A stretch of DNA of 8,180 bases. Origin: Paracoccaceae bacterium (GTDB lineage Bacteria > Pseudomonadota > Alphaproteobacteria > Rhodobacterales > Rhodobacteraceae). The number at the start of each line of letters is the position of its first letter. The stretch's first letter is position 1. A program made the position numbers and the translations under genes. This document shows, piece after piece, positions 1 through 6,085 of the stretch. Location: NCBI GenBank assembly GCA_023134935.1, contig JAGLUD010000308.1:1-8180 (forward strand), given 5' to 3'. The notes beneath the pieces are model-generated. The model was not told where the DNA came from. It ran no database searches and was given only the letters and a program-made list of their open reading frames with translations.

Positions 1-371
1 CCGTCGTCGAATTCGTGGTTGCCCACAGTCATCGCATCATAGCCCATCTTGTTCATCATTTCCGCTGCCAACTTACCTTTATAGTAAGTATAGAACAGCG
101 TGCCCTGGAACTGGTCACCACCGGAAACAAGGATGGAGTTTTCAGCGCGGCCGCGAGCGGCCTCGACTGCGGTTACCAAACGTGCGGAACCACCGAAGCA
201 TTTGCCCTCGGTGTTGTCTTCAGAAGAACAACCGGAGTCGTACTTGCTGATTGGCTCAAAACGCGCGTGGAAGTCGTTTGTGTGTAGGACCGTAAGATTA
301 AAGTCGGCCATTGCGCCAGTGGCAGACATTGCCAACGCCGATGCGGCAATAAGTATACGTGATGTTTTCAT
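1..371 (-). CDS. 5'-nucleotidase / UDP-sugar hydrolase family protein, N-terminal part (truncated by window edge)
   Basis: This is the first 123 codons of a gene read leftwards from an ATG at 371 and cut by the window edge. Residues 1-22 form a Sec signal peptide: a basic start (MKTSR), an alanine-rich hydrophobic core and a likely AMA|D cleavage. The mature protein opens with the calcineurin-like metallophosphatase signature of the UshA/5'-nucleotidase family. It has NDFH (Asp33, His35), SGGDQFQG (Asp86) and GNHEFDDG (Asn118, His119), which in this family ligate the two metal ions. Cys48 and Cys58 could form a periplasmic disulfide. Family members dephosphorylate nucleotides, and some split UDP-sugars or cyclic 2',3'-nucleotides, in the periplasm to salvage phosphate and nucleosides. 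The C-terminal substrate-specificity domain is not in the window, so the exact substrate is open. A GGAGGG ribosome binding site at 376-381 supports this start. The gene is divergent from the aminotransferase. Confidence 0.9.
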   Translation of the reverse strand, partial: MKTSRILIAASALAMSATGAMADFNLTVLHTNDFHARFEPISKYDSGCSSEDNTEGKCFGGSARLVTAVEAARGRAENSILVSGGDQFQGTLFYTYYKGKLAAEMMNKMGYDAMTVGNHEFDD

Positions 372-479
372 GATTCCCTCCGAATTGAAATACGTGCGCA
401 AGTAAACAGTAAGTTAGCGAGTCGCGCAAATGCCAAGGCGACAAATCATCGAATAAAATGTTTCACATCAACGCTAATC

Positions 480-503
480 GATTGACGCTACGGAAGGTCA
501 ATC
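480..503. promoter_or_regulatory. Inverted repeat (GATTGAC-N10-GTCAATC) overlapping the promoter
   Basis: Two perfect 7-bp arms, GATTGAC at 480-486 and GTCAATC at 497-503, are separated by 10 bases. The dyad covers the -35 element and most of the spacer of the candidate promoter, a typical place for a repressor site. The arm length and spacing would fit a dimeric helix-turn-helix regulator, but no regulator gene lies beside it and I cannot assign one. The arms could occur by chance, though two perfect 7-bp arms in a 169-bp region are not common. Confidence 0.4.
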
Positions 504-510
504 CTAGGCT
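482..510 (+). promoter_or_regulatory. Candidate sigma-70 promoter of the aminotransferase gene
   Basis: TTGACG (482-487) matches the -35 consensus at five of six positions. After exactly 17 bases comes TAGGCT (505-510), a weak -10 matching mainly at T1, A2 and T6. A start about seven bases later would give a leader of roughly 23 bases carrying the AGGTGA ribosome binding site. The weak -10 would suit a promoter needing an activator. The call is by eye, without scoring. Confidence 0.4.
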
Positions 511-540
511 CATTCCGATTCAAACTGTCGAGGTGATCCG

Positions 541-1917
541 ATGACTACGCCCCTACCAAATTCCCAAACCCGCGATCTGGAAGCATTGCTTCACCCTTAC
601 GCAAACTCCCCTGCATTGCGCGAAACCGGTTTGCAAATCATCACACGGGGCGAAGGCGTGCGCGTATTTGATGACAGCGGCCGCCCGTTTATCGAGGCTA
701 TGGCAGGCCTTTGGTGCGCCGGCCTTGGCTTCAGCGACGCCGAATTGGTCGAGGCTGCACAAGAACAGATGGCCAAGCTGCCCTATTACCACCTGTTCGG
801 CAATAAATCCCACGAACCCGCGGTGGAGTTGGCCGAGAAGATCAAGGAACTGGCGCCGGGCATGGCGCGGGTGTTCTACCAATCATCGGGTTCCGAGGCG
901 AACGAGACCCAAATCAAGATGATCTGGTATTACAACAACGCGCTGGGGCGGCCAGAAAAGAAGAAAATCATCAGCCGCAAGAAGGGTTATCACGGGGTGA
1001 CGATTGTATCGGCCTCCATGACGGGCTTGCCGTTCAACCACATGGATTTCGACTTGCCCGTGGACCGAATATTGCACACAGCCACCCCGCACCACTGGAA
1101 AGAGGCCGAAGCAGGCGAAAGCGAACTGGAATACTCCAACCGCCTCGCCGCCGCCTTGGAAGCACAAATCATAATGGAGGGGCCGGAAACCGTCGCCGCC
1201 TTCATCGCCGAACCCGTCATGGGCGCTGGCGGCGTGCTCGTCCCGCCGCAGGGCTATTTCGAGGCTATCGGCCCCGTATTAGAAAAGTACGACATCCTGT
1301 TAATCGCCGACGAAGTGATCTGCGGCTTTGGCCGCACAGGCGAATGGTTCGGCTCCCAGACCTTGGGCATGAAGCCAACCTCCATGTCGATGGCCAAACA
1401 ACTAACCGCAGGGTTTGCGCCCCTTTCAGCGGTGGCGATCAACCAAGACATGGCCGACGTGATCGAGGCGCATTCAGGCAAGCTCGGCACGTTCGGCCAC
1501 GGGTTTACCTACGGCGGTCATCCGATGGGCTGTGCCGTCGGCGCCAAAGCGTTGGAGATTTATCAGCGCCGCAATATCGTGGGCCATGTGCAAACCCTTG
1601 CCCCCCATTTCGAGGCGCATTTGGCGCGGCTGGCCGAACACCCATTGGTCGGCGAATACCGCGCGCTTGGGCTGATGGGGGCGTTGGAAATGTCGCCGGA
1701 TAAAACGGCTGGCGGTTTCGCGACGCCTGGTAAAGTCGGCGCACGCATGGCCGCCGAACTACTGGATCGCGGCGTGATCGTTCGCGCCGTGGTGGACAGC
1801 ATCGTGATGTGCCCACCGATGATTATCACAGCCGATGAACTGGACGAGATGTTCGCGCCCATGCAAGACGCGCTGGATGCGACGATGGTTTGGGCCAAGG
1901 CGGAAGGGTTCATGTAA
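541..1917 (+). CDS. Class-III (omega-type) PLP-dependent aminotransferase
   Basis: This is a complete 458-residue fold-type I, class-III aminotransferase, the usual length for the family. Visible PLP-site elements are SGSEAN at 116-121 (phosphate cup), Tyr150-His151-Gly152 (the ring-stacking YHG), Asp257 in LLIADEVICGFGRTG (binds the pyridine nitrogen) and Lys286 in MAKQLTAG (Schiff-base lysine). FGHGFTYGGHP near 318-328 is the second phosphate-contact loop. Such enzymes move an amino group from an amine or omega-amino acid (for example beta-alanine, taurine, putrescine or an aryl-amine) to pyruvate or another keto acid. The substrate cannot be read from the sequence. Many databases label close relatives 'aspartate aminotransferase family protein', which is a family label and not a function. 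AGGTGA four bases upstream supports the ATG. A gap of 42 bases precedes DUF952, so co-transcription is possible. Confidence 0.93.
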   Translation: MTTPLPNSQTRDLEALLHPYANSPALRETGLQIITRGEGVRVFDDSGRPFIEAMAGLWCAGLGFSDAELVEAAQEQMAKLPYYHLFGNKSHEPAVELAEKIKELAPGMARVFYQSSGSEANETQIKMIWYYNNALGRPEKKKIISRKKGYHGVTIVSASMTGLPFNHMDFDLPVDRILHTATPHHWKEAEAGESELEYSNRLAAALEAQIIMEGPETVAAFIAEPVMGAGGVLVPPQGYFEAIGPVLEKYDILLIADEVICGFGRTGEWFGSQTLGMKPTSMSMAKQLTAGFAPLSAVAINQDMADVIEAHSGKLGTFGHGFTYGGHPMGCAVGAKALEIYQRRNIVGHVQTLAPHFEAHLARLAEHPLVGEYRALGLMGALEMSPDKTAGGFATPGKVGARMAAELLDRGVIVRAVVDSIVMCPPMIITADELDEMFAPMQDALDATMVWAKAEGFM

Positions 1918-1959
1918 GGCGGGCTTGACGTTTAGGCCCCCTTGCCCCATTCAAACCCC

Positions 1960-2298
1960 ATGATGATTTACAAGATATTCCGCGCGGACGAATGGGCCGC
2001 ATTTGAAGCTGCGGGCGAGACGCTCGGGGCGCCGATTGATCTGACTGATGGCTATGTGCATATCTCGACCGGCCCGCAGGTGGCCGAGACGGTTGCCAAG
2101 TATTTCGGCGGTGTTGAGGGCCTGCGGATTTTGGCGCTTGATGGTGACACCCTTGGTGAGGCCTTGAAATGGGAACCCTCGCGCGGCGGGGATTTGTTCC
2201 CGCACCTTTATCGGGTGTTGCGAATGGAGGACATCGCGTGGGTCAAACCCTTGCCGCTTAACGGCGACGCGCATGTATTTCCGGACGGTGTGCTGTGA
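1960..2298 (+). CDS. DUF952 family protein
   Basis: This is a small cytosolic protein of 112 residues from ATG 1960. ATG 1963 (MIYKIFR...) is equally plausible and closer to how the family usually begins. A TTG at 1942 would add an unlikely MPHSNP extension. No clear ribosome binding site precedes any of them. It shows the DUF952 pattern: [10 protein letters not shown] at the N-terminus, [20 protein letters not shown] at 30-49, ILALDGDTL near 57-65, then LKWEP and LFPHLYR at 69-85. There are no membrane segments or signal peptide. Function is unknown. The histidines at 34 and 82 and the WE pair at 71-72 look like the conserved core. Its TGA overlaps the pyrD GTG by four bases (GTGA), so the two are probably translationally coupled. 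That is common for pyrD neighbours in this group but does not reveal a role. Confidence 0.88.
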   Translation: MMIYKIFRADEWAAFEAAGETLGAPIDLTDGYVHISTGPQVAETVAKYFGGVEGLRILALDGDTLGEALKWEPSRGGDLFPHLYRVLRMEDIAWVKPLPLNGDAHVFPDGVL

Positions 2299-3356
2299 AG
2301 GCCGCGTTACAGAAAATCGGGGTGCCGTTGATGCACTTGCTGGATCCCGAAGTGGCGCATGGCTTGTCTATCAAGGCTTTGAAAATGGGTTTGGTGCCCG
2401 CGACGGGGCCTGTAACCTCGCCGCGTTTGGTCACCACACTTGCAGGGATGGCGTTGCCCAATCCCGTCGGTTTGGCCGCTGGATTTGACAAAAACGCCGA
2501 GGCGGTTGCGCCGTTGCTGGCGGCTGGTTTTGGCTTTATCGAGGTGGGTGCCGCGACGCCACGGGCGCAGGCGGGGAATGCGAAGCCGCGGCTGTTTCGA
2601 CTGACGGCGGATGACGCGGCGATCAACAGGTTCGGGTTTAACAATCAGGGCATGAATGTGATCGCTGCGCGACTGGCGGGGCGGCCAGCTAGCGGTGTTC
2701 TGGGAATTAACCTCGGGGCTAACAAGGATAGCGTCGACAAGGCCGAAGATTTTGCCAAAGTCTTGACCGCCTGCGGCCCCCATGTGGATTTTGCCACCGT
2801 TAACGTGTCTTCGCCCAACACTGAAAAATTGCGGGATTTGCAAGGCAAAGCCGCGCTTGAAGGGTTGTTAGAGGGGGTTATGTCCGCGAACACGGCACTG
2901 GATAAACCCGTTGCCGTATTCCTGAAAATCGCCCCGGATTTGAAGCCTCAGGACTTGCAGGACATTGCCGATGTGGCACTTTCAACGGGCATTTCCGGCA
3001 TCATAGCCACAAACACAACCCTTTCCCGCGACGGTCTGACCAGCGCGCATGCCGCGCAAGCCGGCGGTCTTTCCGGCCAGCCGTTGTTCGAAAAATCCAC
3101 CCGCATTCTGGCACAACTTTCGCTGTTAACCCAAGGCAAGCTTCAGCTGGTCGGAGTTGGCGGTATTGGTTCGGCAGAACAGGCCTATTCGAAAATTCAG
3201 GCGGGGGCGAGCGCGGTACAGCTTTACACTGCCATGGTTTACAAAGGCATCGGACTGGCGGGCGACATTGCGCGTGGGCTGGATGAATTGCTCGCCCGTG
3301 ACGGGTTCGCCAACGTGGCCGATGCTGTCGGTACGAAACGGGAGGAATGGCTATGA
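2295..3356 (+). CDS. pyrD: Dihydroorotate dehydrogenase (quinone), class 2
   Basis: A 353-residue enzyme that oxidises dihydroorotate to orotate and passes electrons through FMN to membrane quinone, the fourth step of pyrimidine synthesis. It is class 2: it has the N-terminal helical extension (about 1-40, with [13 protein letters not shown]) that docks on the inner membrane, and a catalytic serine in place of the class-1 cysteine. Visible sites are GLAAGFDKN (Lys66), [13 protein letters not shown] at 83-95, [12 protein letters not shown] at 110-121, VNVSSPNT (Asn170, Ser172 and Ser173, the latter aligning with the catalytic base), FLKIAPDL (Lys211), ATNTT at 238-242, SGQPLF at 260-265 and the FMN-phosphate loop GVGGIGS at 287-293. 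The GTG start at 2295 overlaps the DUF952 stop and has GGACGG six bases upstream. Its TGA overlaps the next gene's ATG. Confidence 0.96.
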   Translation: MKAALQKIGVPLMHLLDPEVAHGLSIKALKMGLVPATGPVTSPRLVTTLAGMALPNPVGLAAGFDKNAEAVAPLLAAGFGFIEVGAATPRAQAGNAKPRLFRLTADDAAINRFGFNNQGMNVIAARLAGRPASGVLGINLGANKDSVDKAEDFAKVLTACGPHVDFATVNVSSPNTEKLRDLQGKAALEGLLEGVMSANTALDKPVAVFLKIAPDLKPQDLQDIADVALSTGISGIIATNTTLSRDGLTSAHAAQAGGLSGQPLFEKSTRILAQLSLLTQGKLQLVGVGGIGSAEQAYSKIQAGASAVQLYTAMVYKGIGLAGDIARGLDELLARDGFANVADAVGTKREEWL

Positions 3357-3697
3357 CCCAACCTATAATCTGGCACAATCCGCGATGCTCGAAATCTCGC
3401 GAAACCTTGGCGATACTGGAAGACGAAGGGTTTGCCCCTGCGATCGTGAAGTACCTTGAGGCCGCGCCAACAGCCGACAAGATTCGGGACACTTTGGCGT
3501 TACTGAAGATCAAGGCGAGCGACCTGATCCGCTCGGGCGAGAGCATCTACAAGGAGCTCGGGCTCTCAAACGCCTCCGAAGCAGACCTGATCGAAGCCAT
3601 GGCAGCACACCCGATCCTGATCGAACGCCCAGTGGTATTCCACAACGGCAAGGTCTCGCTTGGCAGGCCGCCAAAGTCGGTTCTAAGTATCCTTTAG
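3353..3697 (+). CDS. ArsC-family reductase (glutaredoxin-dependent arsenate reductase type)
   Basis: The protein has 114 residues with a thioredoxin-like fold. Numbering from ATG 3353, the residues known to matter in plasmid R773 ArsC are all present: Cys12 in NPRCSKS, Arg60 in LIRSGES, and Arg92 and Arg105 in [16 protein letters not shown] (R773 has Cys12, Arg60, Arg94, Arg107). The protein could therefore reduce arsenate to arsenite using glutathione and glutaredoxin. Many chromosomal members of the ArsC/YfgD family have unproven roles, and no ars operon surrounds it. ATG 3353 is preferred over ATG 3347: it overlaps the pyrD stop as ATGA and sits six bases after GGAGGA (3341-3346). Only the 3353 start gives the canonical position for Cys12. 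The TAG stop overlaps the stop codon of the convergent MATE gene. Confidence 0.88.
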   Translation: MTQPIIWHNPRCSKSRETLAILEDEGFAPAIVKYLEAAPTADKIRDTLALLKIKASDLIRSGESIYKELGLSNASEADLIEAMAAHPILIERPVVFHNGKVSLGRPPKSVLSIL

Positions 3698-5007
3698 ACG
3701 CCGGCTTCTGCCTCTAGCGCCGGATAATACCGCCACAACGTCAGCGCCCTTGCTAAGCCAAAGACCATCAACGACAGCCAAAGCCCGTGGTTACCCAATA
3801 TCGGCAGAAGCACCGCCAATACCAACACATATATGGCGGTGGATTGCAGCATGGCGACACGCATGTCACGCGTGCGGGTAGCGCCGATAAAAACACCGTC
3901 AAACATCCAGCTTGGCAGGCCGATGATCGGGAAAATGACCATCCACCACAGATAGGATTTCGCCTCGGCGCGCACATCGGGCGCGGTGGTCATTAGGTCG
4001 ATTATTGCGGGGCCGAACAGCAGGAATACAAGCATTAGCAGAACCGCTCCGGCTAATCCCCATTGGCTGGAAAGGATAGCTGCGCGGCGCAGGGCTATGC
4101 GGTTTTTGGCCCCGAGAGCCGCCCCAACAAGTGCCTCGGCAGCAAAGGCGAAACCATCAAGGGCATAGGCAGTAATCGAAACGAACTGCAGCAAAATTTG
4201 GTTTGCCGCGAGGGTGACATTTCCCATTTTTGCCCCGATGAACAGGAAGGCCATAAAGCTAGCTTGCAGAAGCATCGAGCGTACCATGATATCACCGCTA
4301 ACACTCGCCATGCGGCGGGTTTTCACGCTGTCAAATATCCGTGCCCAGTCGCGCCACTGATCGCCCACAAATATGCTGCGACAAAGGAAAAGGCCAAGCA
4401 TCACCCCTGTCCACTCGGCAATAAGTGTGGCAACTGCCACCCCCTCCACGCCCATGTCCAACCCCAGCACAAACCACAGATCCAGTGCGACGTTTACGCC
4501 GTTGATCCATAGCTGCAACATCAGGACAGCGCGGGTTCGCTCCATCGCTATCAGCCAGCCGGTTATCGCATAAAGCGAGATAGACGCAGGTGCCCCCCAG
4601 ATACGGATGGACATATAGTCGTGCGCCAGCACCTCGACCTCGGAACTAGCGGGGGCAATCTGAAATGCGCCCCAGAACATCGGAATTTGCAGGGCAAAAA
4701 TCACCGCGCCAGCAGTGATCCCTATTATCATACCACGTATGAATATTGCCTTCGTTTCGGCAACATCCCCTGCCCCGCGTGCTTGCGCTACAAGGCCCGA
4801 TGTTCCCATCCGCAGAAATCCAAAAATCCAATAAAGTCCCGAAAGGATGATCGCGCCTATGCCCACCGCGCCAATCGGTACCGCGTCACCCAGCTGCCCG
4901 ACAACGCCCGTGTCGACCGCGCCCAAAATGGGGTACGTCGCATTGGAAATCACAATCGGGATGGCCACGTTCAGAACGCGACGGTGGGTGATCTCGGCTG
5001 ACTTCAT
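3694..5007 (-). CDS. MATE family efflux transporter (DinF-like)
   Basis: This is a 437-residue integral inner-membrane protein with about twelve hydrophobic segments spread over its whole length, the standard size and topology of MATE exporters. These use a Na+ or H+ gradient to expel cationic or amphipathic compounds. The N-terminus has the DinF-type opening LNVAIPIVISNATYPILGAVDT, followed by GVVGQLGD, with Asp32 in the first helix as in relatives that couple to cations. The second half repeats the pattern (GNVTLAANQILLQ, LDGFAFAAEALVGAALGA), reflecting the two six-helix bundles. The substrate cannot be told. Its ATG overlaps the stop of the upstream thioesterase gene (ATGA), and GGAG lies about 11 bases before the start. 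It is the last gene of a three-gene leftward operon. Its TAA (3694-3696) overlaps the ArsC TAG, leaving no room for a terminator between them. Confidence 0.93.
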   Translation of the reverse strand: MKSAEITHRRVLNVAIPIVISNATYPILGAVDTGVVGQLGDAVPIGAVGIGAIILSGLYWIFGFLRMGTSGLVAQARGAGDVAETKAIFIRGMIIGITAGAVIFALQIPMFWGAFQIAPASSEVEVLAHDYMSIRIWGAPASISLYAITGWLIAMERTRAVLMLQLWINGVNVALDLWFVLGLDMGVEGVAVATLIAEWTGVMLGLFLCRSIFVGDQWRDWARIFDSVKTRRMASVSGDIMVRSMLLQASFMAFLFIGAKMGNVTLAANQILLQFVSITAYALDGFAFAAEALVGAALGAKNRIALRRAAILSSQWGLAGAVLLMLVFLLFGPAIIDLMTTAPDVRAEAKSYLWWMVIFPIIGLPSWMFDGVFIGATRTRDMRVAMLQSTAIYVLVLAVLLPILGNHGLWLSLMVFGLARALTLWRYYPALEAEAGV

Positions 5008-5516
5008 TCAGTGATCAGCTCCGGCATCAGGAAATGACCCGTAGCCTGCGCGAAAATCTTGGTTTTGTTGTCCTGCCAAGCTTCTACGTGCACCGAGGCA
5101 TATCGGCGACCAGATCGATTTACCCGCGCACGTGCATATGCGTCTCGTGGCAGTCCCGTACGCAGATAATCCACAGTGAAGTCGATAGTCTTGGGCATGG
5201 CAGGAAACTCCCCACGCTCAATCGCGTTGGCAGCGGGTCCGCCATTTTCCATCTGCTCCCATACGATTGACCACATCAGTTCCATCACCGCAGTGATTTC
5301 CAGAAACGCACCAGTAGCGCCGCCATGGATGGCGGGCAAAAACGGATTGCCGATCAGGCTTTCGGAAAATGGCAGATTTGCGGTCAACTCGTCCCCACGA
5401 CGATCAAAATTCACGCCGAGATGTTGGATATACGGCACGTTCCCCGCCAGTCTGTCCAAAGCCGCATCGCGACGTTGTTTGATAACCTGTACGGGTTCTG
5501 GCTTGGGTCGCGACAT
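5004..5516 (-). CDS. PaaI-type hotdog-fold thioesterase (second of a pair)
   Basis: A 170-residue protein of the PaaI/4HBT hotdog superfamily, whose members hydrolyse acyl-CoA or aryl-CoA thioesters. The hotdog helix motif is HGGATGAFLEIT, with His64-Gly65-Gly66 and Glu73 nine residues after the histidine, where PaaI proteins usually carry Asp. TIDFTVDYLRTG (110-121) and RYASVHVEAW (138-147) are the following core strands. Residues 1-25 are a charged extension. The start at 5516 is firm: GGAGGG ends six bases before it and the ATG overlaps the upstream TAA (TAATG). The reading frame stays open upstream to 5759, but that stretch only shadows the first thioesterase. The gene overlaps the MATE gene by four bases. 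The substrate is unknown. One possibility is that it and its neighbour form a heteromer or act on acyl-CoA intermediates. Confidence 0.88.
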   Translation of the reverse strand: MSRPKPEPVQVIKQRRDAALDRLAGNVPYIQHLGVNFDRRGDELTANLPFSESLIGNPFLPAIHGGATGAFLEITAVMELMWSIVWEQMENGGPAANAIERGEFPAMPKTIDFTVDYLRTGLPRDAYARARVNRSGRRYASVHVEAWQDNKTKIFAQATGHFLMPELITE

Positions 5517-5965
5517 TATGCACCCTCCTTCTTCGGGCGGCCAACGGTGAAGGCACCAGCGGCGGTTGCAACGGGGTCCTCTGCGTTTTCGTCGTAGGCT
5601 TTGGCGTGTACGAAGGCGACGGATTTGGTGACGCGGTAGCATTCGGCCTTGGCCAGAATACGTTGACCGGGCGTGGCCGGGCGCATGTAGTCGATCCGCA
5701 AATCGATGGTCGCGGTTGCTTCGGTGACAGACGGGTGGCTGGAGACCGCCGCGCCGCAACAGGTGTCGAGCAAGGCGGTGATGACCCCGCCATGCAAAAC
5801 GCCCGTGTCAGGATCACCGACAAAACGTGGATCGTATTGGATCGACATCTCGGCCACCCCGTCTCCGAAACCTTCAAGCGCCATGCCGAGGTCTCGGGAA
5901 TGGGGGATTACGGATATGAACTGCTCGGCCATCTTGCGACGTTCGGCGGTAGTAGTCTCTGTCAT
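5516..5965 (-). CDS. PaaI-type hotdog-fold thioesterase (first of a pair)
   Basis: A 149-residue PaaI-like hotdog protein, typical in length. It shows the family motif [19 protein letters not shown], with His58-Gly59-Gly60 and Asp67, the usual catalytic acid or nucleophile-activating residue. [10 protein letters not shown] at 88-97 and FVHAKAY near 118-124 form the central strands. It likely hydrolyses small or medium acyl-CoA or aryl-CoA thioesters in the cytoplasm. The substrate is not deducible, and there is no paa (phenylacetate) gene nearby. The ATG at 5965 is preceded by only a weak GAGAGTG-like ribosome binding site. It is the first gene of the leftward operon thioesterase-thioesterase-MATE and is divergent from the permease gene. 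It shares the HGG motif and strand order with the next gene, but overall similarity is low, so the duplication, if any, is old. Confidence 0.9.
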   Translation of the reverse strand: MTETTTAERRKMAEQFISVIPHSRDLGMALEGFGDGVAEMSIQYDPRFVGDPDTGVLHGGVITALLDTCCGAAVSSHPSVTEATATIDLRIDYMRPATPGQRILAKAECYRVTKSVAFVHAKAYDENAEDPVATAAGAFTVGRPKKEGA

Positions 5966-6085
5966 GGAATTTCACTCTCGAGTAAAAAAGCGTTGAACCA
6001 AGTGTGGGCATATTTTGCTTGCTATTGCCAGATGTAATCATGTATTGCAAATGCGAATAGTTCGCAATTGCAGAAAGATCGCATT
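5966..6085. other. Divergent intergenic region between thioesterase operon and permease
   Basis: This 120-bp AT-rich stretch must hold promoters for both divergent units. TTGC/GCAA tetramers recur through it (6015-6072), ending in the strong inverted repeat listed separately. I could not place a convincing -35/-10 pair with normal spacing on either strand. No open reading frame of interest lies here. Confidence 0.55.
6046..6072. promoter_or_regulatory. 12+12 bp inverted repeat, candidate Fur/Mur-type operator
   Basis: The left arm TGCAAATGCGAA (6046-6057) and right arm TTCGCAATTGCA (6061-6072) are reverse complements except for one pair, around a 3-base spacer (TAG). Each arm reads as two hexamers (TGCAAA TGCGAA, then TTCGCA ATTGCA). 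Overlapping TGC-type hexamers of this kind are typical of sites bound by alphaproteobacterial Fur/Mur proteins. The site ends 13 bases before the permease ATG, where a bound repressor would block transcription or early elongation. The permease family is annotated as metal-related, which fits. The palindrome itself is plain in the sequence, while the choice of Fur/Mur is inference from memory of the motif style. Confidence 0.55.

Larger units (their letters stand above)
372..540. other. Divergent intergenic region between 5'-nucleotidase and aminotransferase
   Basis: This 169-bp stretch holds the start regions of both divergent genes. The right half carries a TTGACG -35-like element and a dyad (listed separately). 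An AGGTGA ribosome binding site lies at 531-536, four bases before the aminotransferase ATG. On the minus strand I see only the GGAGGG ribosome binding site of the nucleotidase gene and no convincing -35/-10 pair or PhoB-type direct repeat. No small gene is supported here. Confidence 0.6.

Noticed and set aside
15..405. Plus-strand open frames at the left edge
   Set aside because: They are shadows of the minus-strand 5'-nucleotidase, whose signal peptide and metal motifs are unmistakable.
1916..1943. Stem-loop after the transaminase stop as a rho-independent terminator
   Set aside because: An 8-bp stem with one bulge can form (arms 1916-1924 and 1936-1943), but it is not followed by a run of T, so termination is not supported.
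5517..5759. Open frame extending the second thioesterase upstream to give a 251-residue protein
   Set aside because: The extension is Arg-rich, low-quality sequence lying entirely inside the first thioesterase in another frame. The ATG at 5516 has a GGAGGG site and a TAATG overlap.
6068..6085. TTG at 6068 as the start of the permease
   Set aside because: It would place the start inside the right arm of the palindrome and add MQKDRI without a ribosome binding site. ATG 6086 is simpler.
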